Shown in pieces: positions 58,406 through 64,000 of a DNA stretch of 64,000 nt (the stretch's first letter is position 1; every line of letters starts with the position of its first letter). The notes below the pieces were generated by a model that was given only the letters and a program-made list of their open reading frames with translations, ran no database searches and was not told the origin of the DNA. The position numbers and the translations under genes are program-made. The DNA comes from Acidimicrobiaceae bacterium (GTDB taxonomy: Bacteria; Actinomycetota; Acidimicrobiia; Acidimicrobiales; RAAP-2). The DNA lies in NCBI GenBank assembly GCA_027306605.1, contig DAHUZK010000012.1:1-64000 (forward strand). Direction: 5' to 3'.

Positions 58406-58954
58406 TCAGCGTGCCTCCGCGTACAGGTCCGTCTCGCGCTTGCGCTCGCGGTAGGCGCGCAGGACGCCGCCGGGCGTGACCTCGTCGGCCGCCTTGCCGC
58501 GCAGCGCCGCCACGTCGTCGGGACGCCGCAGCTGCTTCAGCCCGGCGATGGTGGCGTGGGCGACGTTGATGCCGTTGGACGAGCCGAGCGACTTGGCCAG
58601 GATGTCGCGGATCCCCGCCATCTCGAGGATGTGGCGGGCGGCGCCGCCCGCGATGACGCCGGTGCCCGGTGCGGCGGGCTTGAGCAGGACGCGCCCGGCC
58701 CCGCTCACACCGATGACGGGATGGACGATGGTGCTGCCGGCCAGCGGCACCTCGAAGAGGTTCTTGCGCGCCTCTTCGATGCCCTTCTGCACGGCCAGCC
58801 CGGCCTCCTTGGCCTTGCCGTAGCCCAGCCCGACCCGGCCGTTGCCGTCGCCCACCACCATGAGCGCGGCGAAGGAGAACCGCCGGCCGCCCTTCACGAC
58901 CTTGGCCACGCGGTTCACCTTGATGGTGCGCTCTTCGTACTGCTGGTCGACCAT
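58406..58954 (-). CDS. rpsE: 30S ribosomal protein S5
   Basis: A 182-residue S5. The N-terminal domain has [20 protein letters not shown], and the C-terminal has [18 protein letters not shown] and [11 protein letters not shown]. It ends close to rpmD (2 bp). Confidence 0.96.
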   Translation of the reverse strand: MVDQQYEERTIKVNRVAKVVKGGRRFSFAALMVVGDGNGRVGLGYGKAKEAGLAVQKGIEEARKNLFEVPLAGSTIVHPVIGVSGAGRVLLKPAAPGTGVIAGGAARHILEMAGIRDILAKSLGSSNGINVAHATIAGLKQLRRPDDVAALRGKAADEVTPGGVLRAYRERKRETDLYAEAR

Positions 58955-58956
58955 GC

Positions 58957-59331
58957 TCAGAACTCCAGTCCCTCTGCCCGCGCCGCGTCTGCGAGATGGG
59001 CGACACGCCCGTGGTACCCGAAGCCCCCACGGTCGAAGACCACCTTGGTGATCCCGGCTGCCCTCGCCCTGGTGCCCAGGAGGCGCCCGACCGACTCTGC
59101 GCCCGCCACGTTACCGCCGCCGCCCGTGCCCAGCGACGCGCGCAGGTCGGGCTCGACCGAGGAGGCGGCGGCCAGGGTCCGGCCGGTCGTGTCGTCGATG
59201 ACCTGGGCCGTGATGTGCCGGTTGGAGCGGTGCACGGCCAGGCGGGGGCGCTCGGCCGTGCCGGTGACGCCGGTGCGCACCCGGTCGTGACGCCGGTGCC
59301 GCAACCGCGTGCGGTCGCTGGTGCGTGCCAT
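58957..59331 (-). CDS. rplR: 50S ribosomal protein L18
   Basis: A 124-residue L18 that binds 5S r[23 protein letters not shown] and [20 protein letters not shown] are typical. It overlaps rplF by one base. Confidence 0.96.
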   Translation of the reverse strand: MARTSDRTRLRHRRHDRVRTGVTGTAERPRLAVHRSNRHITAQVIDDTTGRTLAAASSVEPDLRASLGTGGGGNVAGAESVGRLLGTRARAAGITKVVFDRGGFGYHGRVAHLADAARAEGLEF

Positions 59332-59870
59332 TACTTCGCTGCCTTTCCTGCCTTGCGGAGCACCCGCTCGTTGGCGTAGCGCACGCCCTTGCCCTTGTAG
59401 GGCTCGGGCTTGCGCAGCTTGCGGATGTCGGCGGCCACCTGGCCCACCTTCTCCTTGTCGATTCCCTTGACGATCACCCGGGTGGGCACGGGGACCTCGA
59501 AGGTGATCCCCTCCGGCGCGTCGACGAGCACCGGATGCGAGAAGCCGAGCGCCAGCTCCAGGGCGTCGGGGCCCTTGGCCGTGGCCCGGTAGCCCACGCC
59601 GACGATCTCGAGCTCCTTGGTGAAGCCGTCGGTGACGCCCGAGACCATGTTGGCGACCAGCGAGCGCGACAGGCCGTGCAGCGCGCGGTGCCGGCGCCCG
59701 TCGTCCGGACGGCTCACGACGAGCGTGTCACCCTCCTGGGCGATGGTGATGCCCTCGGGGAGCCGGCGCTCCAGGGTGCCCTGGGGGCCCTTCACGTTGA
59801 CCGTCGCCCCGCTGAGGGTGACGGTCACGCCCGAGGGGACGGTGATGGGTGCACGTCCGACGCGCGACAT
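59331..59870 (-). CDS. rplF: 50S ribosomal protein L6
   Basis: A 179-residue L6. [35 protein letters not shown] and the C-terminal [20 protein letters not shown] are diagnostic. Second L6 repeat complete. Confidence 0.97.
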   Translation of the reverse strand: MSRVGRAPITVPSGVTVTLSGATVNVKGPQGTLERRLPEGITIAQEGDTLVVSRPDDGRRHRALHGLSRSLVANMVSGVTDGFTKELEIVGVGYRATAKGPDALELALGFSHPVLVDAPEGITFEVPVPTRVIVKGIDKEKVGQVAADIRKLRKPEPYKGKGVRYANERVLRKAGKAAK

Positions 59871-59888
59871 CAGGCCTCCCTTCCGCGG

Positions 59889-60293
59889 CTACCAGACATG
59901 GCAGACCACCTCCCCGCCCAGGTGCCGGCGCCGGGCCTCGGCATCGGTCAGCAGCCCCTGGCTGGTGGAGACCACGGCGACGCCCATGCCGCCGAGCACG
60001 CGGGGCATCCCGTCGGCCCGCGCGTAGATGCGCAGGCCGGGCTTCGAGACGCGCTTGATGCCGGCGATGGTGCGGGTGCGGTCAACGGAGTACTTCATGG
60101 TGATCTCGAGCGTGGTTCCCGGCTTGCCCGCGTTGGGCTCGACCTTGTAGCCCGCGATGAATCCCTCGCGCTCGAGCACCGAGGCGAGCGACTCCTTGAG
60201 CTTGGAGCCCGGCATGCGCACCGTGTCGAACATGGCCGAGTTGGCGTTCCGGATGCGGGTCAGCATGTCCGCGATGGGGTCGGTCATCGTCAT
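59889..60293 (-). CDS. rpsH: 30S ribosomal protein S8
   Basis: A 134-residue S8. [19 protein letters not shown] at the N-terminus and [20 protein letters not shown] near the C-terminus are typical. It binds 16S rRNA helix 21. Confidence 0.97.
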   Translation of the reverse strand: MTMTDPIADMLTRIRNANSAMFDTVRMPGSKLKESLASVLEREGFIAGYKVEPNAGKPGTTLEITMKYSVDRTRTIAGIKRVSKPGLRIYARADGMPRVLGGMGVAVVSTSQGLLTDAEARRRHLGGEVVCHVW

Positions 60294-60299
60294 GGCGGC

Positions 60300-60485
60300 C
60301 TACCAGCTCGCCTTCGTGACGCCGGGCACCTCGCCCGCATGCACCATGACCCGGAGGCAGATGCGGCACAGCCCGAACTTGCGGTAGACGGCCTTGGGCC
60401 GTCCACACCGCTGGCACCGGGTGTACGCCCGCACCTTGAACTTGGGGGTGCGCTGCTGCTTCTCGATCAAAGCCTTCTTCGCCAT
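60300..60485 (-). CDS. rpsN: 30S ribosomal protein S14, zinc type (S14Z)
   Basis: A 61-residue short-form S14 with two CxxC pairs (CQRCGRPK and CRICLRVM) binding zinc. [20 protein letters not shown] is characteristic of the short form. The ATG start lies 4 bp after rplE. Confidence 0.97.
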   Translation of the reverse strand: MAKKALIEKQQRTPKFKVRAYTRCQRCGRPKAVYRKFGLCRICLRVMVHAGEVPGVTKASW

Positions 60486-60489
60486 GTTG

Positions 60490-61062
60490 CTACCGGGTCT
60501 CCTGTCGGAACGGAAAGCCGAACGCTGCCAAGAACGCCCGTCCTTCCTCGTTGGTGCGTGCGGTCGTGACGATGGTGATGTCCATCCCGCGTGTCGTGTC
60601 GATCTTGTCGTAGTCGATCTCGGGGAAGATCAGCTGTTCGGTGACGCCGAACGTGTAGTTCCCGCGCCCGTCGAACGAACGGGGCGACAGGCCCCGGAAG
60701 TCCCGGATGCGCGGGATGGCCAGGCTGAGCAGGCGGTCGAAGAACTCCCAGGCGCGGTCGCCACGCATGGTCGTCTTGACCCCGATCGACTGGCCCTCGC
60801 GCAGCTTGAACCCGGCGATCGACTTCTTGGCCCGCGTCACGATCGGCTTCTGCCCGGTGATCACCTCGAGGTCGCGCTGGGCGCCCTCGATGAGCGAGGC
60901 CTGCTGGGTGGCGCGGCCCACTCCCATGTTGATGACGATCTTCTCGAGCCGTGGCACCTCCATGACGTTGGCCAGGCCCAGGTCCGTCTGGAGCTTGTCC
61001 CGGACCTCGGTCAGGTACCGCTCCTTGAGGCGCGGACGCGCCGGAGCGCTGGCGGCCGTCAC
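60490..61062 (-). CDS. rplE: 50S ribosomal protein L5
   Basis: A 190-residue L5 contacting 5S rRNA and P-site t[41 protein letters not shown] and [20 protein letters not shown] are typical. The GTG at 61062 overlaps the rplX stop (GTGA), which fits better than an upstream GTG at 61077. Confidence 0.96.
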   Translation of the reverse strand: MTAASAPARPRLKERYLTEVRDKLQTDLGLANVMEVPRLEKIVINMGVGRATQQASLIEGAQRDLEVITGQKPIVTRAKKSIAGFKLREGQSIGVKTTMRGDRAWEFFDRLLSLAIPRIRDFRGLSPRSFDGRGNYTFGVTEQLIFPEIDYDKIDTTRGMDITIVTTARTNEEGRAFLAAFGFPFRQETR

Positions 61063-61367
61063 AGCACCGACCCGCACTTCTTGCAGACGCGCACCTTCTC
61101 GCCGTCGTCCTCGAACCGGTAGCCGGCCCGGGTGGGCCGGTCGCAGCTCTTGCAGACGAGCGCCACCGTCGAGACGTGCACCGGCATGAACTTGTCGATC
61201 ACGCCGCCCTGCTGGGTGGCGCGGGTCGGCTTGGCGTGGCGCTTGGCGACGTTGACTCCCTCGAGGATGACGCGCTCGCTCCCGGGGATGGCCCGCACGA
61301 CATCCGCCTTCTTACCCTTGTCCTTGCCCTGCAGGACGATGACTGTGTCTCCCTTGTGGATCCGCAT
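61059..61367 (-). CDS. rplX: 50S ribosomal protein L24
   Basis: A 102-residue L24. The KOW motif is [19 protein letters not shown], and [15 protein letters not shown] follows. The C-terminus has four Cys (VCKSCDRP and VCKKCGSVL), a zinc-ribbon-like end found in some lineages. ATG start at 61367. Confidence 0.95.
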   Translation of the reverse strand: MRIHKGDTVIVLQGKDKGKKADVVRAIPGSERVILEGVNVAKRHAKPTRATQQGGVIDKFMPVHVSTVALVCKSCDRPTRAGYRFEDDGEKVRVCKKCGSVL

Positions 61368-61369
61368 GG

Positions 61370-61738
61370 CTAGAGCACCTCCGGGGCCAGCGACACGATG
61401 CGCATGAACCGCTTGTCTCGCAGCTCGCGCCCCACCGGACCGAAGATGCGGGTGCCGCGGGGCTGCTGCTGCTCGTTGATGAGGACGGCCGCGTTCTCGT
61501 CGAAGCGGATGTAGCTGCCGTCGGGGCGGCGCTTCTCCTTCTTGGTGCGCACCACCACGCACTTCACGACGTCCCCCTTCTTCACGGCGGCGCCGGGGAT
61601 GGCGTCCTTGACCGTGGCCACGAAGACGTCGCCGATGCTGGCGTAGCGCCGGCGCGACCCCCCGAGCACGCGGATGCAGAGCACCTCGCGCGCACCCGAG
61701 TTGTCGGCCACCCGCAGCCGGGATTCCTGCTGGATCAT
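61370..61738 (-). CDS. rplN: 50S ribosomal protein L14
   Basis: A 122-residue L14. [19 protein letters not shown] at the N-terminus and [20 protein letters not shown] at the C-terminus are nearly invariant. The start overlaps the rpsQ stop by 4 bp (ATGA). Confidence 0.97.
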   Translation of the reverse strand: MIQQESRLRVADNSGAREVLCIRVLGGSRRRYASIGDVFVATVKDAIPGAAVKKGDVVKCVVVRTKKEKRRPDGSYIRFDENAAVLINEQQQPRGTRIFGPVGRELRDKRFMRIVSLAPEVL

Positions 61739-62118
61739 CGGGCCCGCTCCACCACTTCGGTCAGCCGCCACCGCTTGAGCTTGGAGAGCGGGCGGGTCTC
61801 TTGGACCCGGACCCGGTCCCCCACCTTGGCCGTGTTCTCGGCGTCGTGGACGTAGAGCTTCTTGGTACGCTGCACCGTCTTGCCGTAGCGGGGGTGCCGC
61901 ACCCGCTCGACGACGGCCACCACGACGGTGGAGGCCATGGCGTCGGAGACGACCATGCCCTCGCGCACCTTGCGCCGGTTGAGCCGCCGTCCGTCACCGG
62001 GCTCGCCGCTCGTGGGGGCCTCCGGTGCCGGCGGAGGCGCCGCCGCCTGCGCCGGCGCCTGCACCGGCGCCTCGGTCGCGTCAACGGATGCTTGCTTCTC
62101 TGTCGTCTCGTCGGCCAT
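61735..62118 (-). CDS. rpsQ: 30S ribosomal protein S17 with N-terminal extension
   Basis: A 127-residue S17. The conserved core starts near residue 46 ([20 protein letters not shown]) and ends [16 protein letters not shown]. The first 45 residues are an Ala/Pro/Glu-rich disordered extension ([16 protein letters not shown]). The ATG shares one base with the rpmC stop codon, which supports this long start. Confidence 0.94.
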   Translation of the reverse strand: MADETTEKQASVDATEAPVQAPAQAAAPPPAPEAPTSGEPGDGRRLNRRKVREGMVVSDAMASTVVVAVVERVRHPRYGKTVQRTKKLYVHDAENTAKVGDRVRVQETRPLSKLKRWRLTEVVERAR

Positions 62119-62519
62119 CAGGCCTCATCCTCTTCGTCGTCTTCGTCGTTGTCTTCGTCCAGCTCGAGACCGTCGTGGTGATGGAGACCCTCCACCTCGG
62201 CGGCATCCTCGGCTGCCTTGGCCCGGGCGGCGGCCTTCTCCTCGCGCTCGGCGTCCTCGGCGGCGAGCTTCGCCCGCGCCGCCTCGCTCTCGGCCGCGGT
62301 CGGCGCCACGTAGGCGCCCTCGGCCTCGAGGATCTCGCGACCCCGCAGCACGGTGAGCATCCGGGCGACGTCGCGGCGCACCTGGCCGATGCGCGCCGGG
62401 TTGTCCAGCTGTCCGGTCGCCAGCTGGAAGCGCAGGTTGAACAGCTCGCGCCGCGACTCGCCCAGGCGGGCCGCCAGCTCGTCCCCGTCGAGCATCGACA
62501 GGTCGTGCGCAGTCGCCAT
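62118..62519 (-). CDS. rpmC: 50S ribosomal protein L29 with acidic C-terminal extension
   Basis: A 133-residue L29, about twice the usual length. The core (residues 5-66) has [20 protein letters not shown] and [15 protein letters not shown]. After it come a helical Ala/Glu/Lys-rich stretch and a strongly acidic end ([16 protein letters not shown]). L29 sits near the peptide exit tunnel. Confidence 0.93.
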   Translation of the reverse strand: MATAHDLSMLDGDELAARLGESRRELFNLRFQLATGQLDNPARIGQVRRDVARMLTVLRGREILEAEGAYVAPTAAESEAARAKLAAEDAEREEKAAARAKAAEDAAEVEGLHHHDGLELDEDNDEDDEEDEA

Positions 62520-62957
62520 CTAGATCGCCACCTCGGACTGGCCGTGCGTGCCGGGGCGCACCACGAAGCGAGCCTTGAAGGGCAGCTTCTGGATGGCGCG
62601 CTCCATGGCCGCCCGGGCCAGGGGCTCGTCCACGCCGGCCAGCTCGAAGAGCACGCGGCCCGGACGCACGACGGCGACCCACAGCTCGGGGTTGCCCTTG
62701 CCCGACCCCATCCGGGTCTCGGCCGGCTTCTGCGTGATCGGCTTGTCGGGGAACACGCGGATCCAGACCTTGCCGCCGCGACGCACGTGGCGGGTCATGG
62801 CGATACGTGCGGCCTCGATCTGGCGCGCCGTGAGCCAACCCGGCTCGGTGGCCTGGATCCCGAAGTCGCCGAACGCCACCGCGTTCCCGCCCTTGGCGGC
62901 ACCGGTGAGCCTGCCCCGCTGCGTCTTGCGGTGCTTGACCTTCTTGGGCATCAACAT
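62520..62957 (-). CDS. rplP: 50S ribosomal protein L16
   Basis: A 145-residue L16. [19 protein letters not shown] at the N-terminus, [20 protein letters not shown] and [19 protein letters not shown] are typical. ATG at 62957 gives the standard MLMPK start. It begins one base past the rpsC stop. Confidence 0.97.
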   Translation of the reverse strand: MLMPKKVKHRKTQRGRLTGAAKGGNAVAFGDFGIQATEPGWLTARQIEAARIAMTRHVRRGGKVWIRVFPDKPITQKPAETRMGSGKGNPELWVAVVRPGRVLFELAGVDEPLARAAMERAIQKLPFKARFVVRPGTHGQSEVAI

Positions 62958-62958
62958 C

Positions 62959-64000
62959 TCAGTCCGACTCCTTGCGGAAGTGCGGCGCCTCGTGGTGCTG
63001 GTGCCGGCTCTGGCGCTCCATGTCCTCGTCCTGGCGAAGCTGGCGCTCCAGCTCGTCGGGCTCGGTCGGGCTCGGCAACAGGTCGGCCACCGGCTGCTCG
63101 ACTTCCTCGCCGGCGCCCTCCGCCGGGCCGGCGGCTGCCGTGCCGGGGGTGGCGCCGTCGCCGGAGGCAGCGGTTGCGGCCTCGGGAGCCACTTCGGCGG
63201 CCTCGGCGGCTTCTGAGGCCTCGGCGGCCTCGGCGGCCTCGGCGGCCTCGGCGACTTCGGCGCCGGCGTCCTCGTCGTTGGCGAAGGTCTCGGCCCGCCG
63301 CCGGCCGCCGCCGGCGGTGATGAGCCGGCGCGGACCGCTCTGGCCCGAGGTCTCGCCGACGGCCATGGCCGCCTCACGCGTGATCTTGTCGTCGATCGAG
63401 ACCTTGTAGGGCAAGATGTCGCCCTTGTAGATCCAGACCTTGACCCCGACCCGGCCCGACGTCGTCCGGGCCTCGCGGAAGCCGTAGTCGATGTCGGCCC
63501 GCAGCGTGTGCAGGGGGACCCGGCCTTCGCGGTACTGCTCCTTGCGCGACATCTCGGAACCGCCGAGCCGCCCCGAGCACTGGACCTTGATCCCCTGGGC
63601 ACCGGCCTTCTGCACCGTCTGGATGGCGCGCTTCATGGCCCGGCGGAAGGCCACGCGGCGCACGAGCTGGTCGCAGATGCCCTGCGCGATGAGGGCAGCG
63701 TCGAGCTCGGGCTGCTTGATCTCCTGGATGTTGAGCTGGATCCGGTTCTGCAGCCCCGTGATCTCCTCCAGCTTCTTCTTGAGGCGGTCGGCCTCGGCTC
63801 CGCGGCGCCCGATCACGATGCCGGGCCGGGCGGTGTGGATGTCCACCCGCAGCCGGTCCCGGGTGCGCTCCACCTCGATCCGGCTCACCGCGGCCGCCTC
63901 GAGCTGGCGCATGAGGTAGTCACGAATCTTCCAGTCCTCCACCACGAAGTCCTTGTAGTGGCGCTCCTCGAACCAGCGCGACTTCCAATCGGTCGTGATG
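62959..64000 (-). CDS. rpsC: 30S ribosomal protein S3, missing its first residues (cut by window edge)
   Basis: The N-terminus (about 12 residues) lies beyond the right end. The KH domain carries [20 protein letters not shown], and the C-terminal S3 domain has [20 protein letters not shown] and [15 protein letters not shown]. After AMAVGETSG the protein continues about 120 residues beyond the usual end as an Ala/Glu-rich extension with EAAEAAEA repeats, ending in a His/Arg-rich tail. Confidence 0.95.
   Translation of the reverse strand, partial: ITTDWKSRWFEERHYKDFVVEDWKIRDYLMRQLEAAAVSRIEVERTRDRLRVDIHTARPGIVIGRRGAEADRLKKKLEEITGLQNRIQLNIQEIKQPELDAALIAQGICDQLVRRVAFRRAMKRAIQTVQKAGAQGIKVQCSGRLGGSEMSRKEQYREGRVPLHTLRADIDYGFREARTTSGRVGVKVWIYKGDILPYKVSIDDKITREAAMAVGETSGQSGPRRLITAGGGRRRAETFANDEDAGAEVAEAAEAAEAAEASEAAEAAEVAPEAATAASGDGATPGTAAAGPAEGAGEEVEQPVADLLPSPTEPDELERQLRQDEDMERQSRHQHHEAPHFRKESD
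63191..63262. repeat. 9-bp tandem repeats in the rpsC extension
   Basis: GCCTCGGCG-like units recur about eight times, encoding the EAAEAAEA run of the S3 tail. All copies stay in frame. Confidence 0.85.

Overview
The window is high-GC DNA (about 70% by eye) from an actinobacterium. The best guess is class Acidimicrobiia. Supporting this are a mycobacterial Sdh1-like succinate dehydrogenase, a deazaflavin (F420)-type reductase, a DUF664-type DinB protein, GuaB3 next to GuaA, an HrcA/CIRCE-type groESL promoter, and the actinobacterial order rplQ-truA-rplM-rpsI-glmM-glmS-acpS-nnr-alr-tsaE-tsaB-rimI. The class is an inference; the phylum is fairly safe. Both ends cut genes: a VWA-domain protein on the left and rpsC on the right.

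Layout. 1-2.8 kb: a MoxR-type AAA ATPase with its VWA partner, and a LysR regulator divergent from the sdh operon. 2.96-6.4 kb: succinate dehydrogenase (membrane anchor, SdhA, SdhB). 6.5-12.3 kb: small accessory genes (SCP-2 protein, two small unknown proteins, a TetR regulator divergent from an F420-type reductase, an acetyltransferase, DinB, a Gfo/Idh oxidoreductase, an ACT protein). 12.4-22.6 kb, minus strand: central metabolism (mdh, icd, metF, a cupin, folD, purH, purN, a potassium channel, sucD, sucC, a B12-binding mutase subunit). This joins the TCA cycle, one-carbon metabolism and purine synthesis. 22.7-23.4 kb: a single-frame VapB-VapC-like fusion. 23.4-28.4 kb: a UvrD/PcrA helicase, guaA and guaB3. 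28.6-32 kb: a hydratase, a Nudix hydrolase and two methyltransferases. 32.1-34.2 kb: groEL and groES under a CIRCE-containing promoter. 34.4-39.1 kb: an accessory island (secreted protein, GH13 glucosidase, glycosyltransferase, aldo/keto reductase) where tsaD is often found in actinobacteria. 39.6-48.4 kb: one tightly overlapping minus-strand operon from glmM to rimI. 48.5-64 kb: the S10/spc/alpha ribosomal clusters with secY, adk, map, infA and rpoA, plus an unexpected FUSC-family membrane protein between map and infA.

Most of the window is conserved housekeeping sequence. The unusual points are the VapBC-like fusion with a degraded PIN domain, a probable CTG start codon for infA, long acidic or Ala/Pro-rich extensions on three neighbouring ribosomal proteins (S3, L29, S17), the island beside groES with no tsaD in the window, and a repeated pattern of short perfect tandem duplications (11-19 bp units, 2-3 copies) at gene boundaries. 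No tRNA, rRNA, CRISPR array, insertion sequence or prophage gene was recognised.
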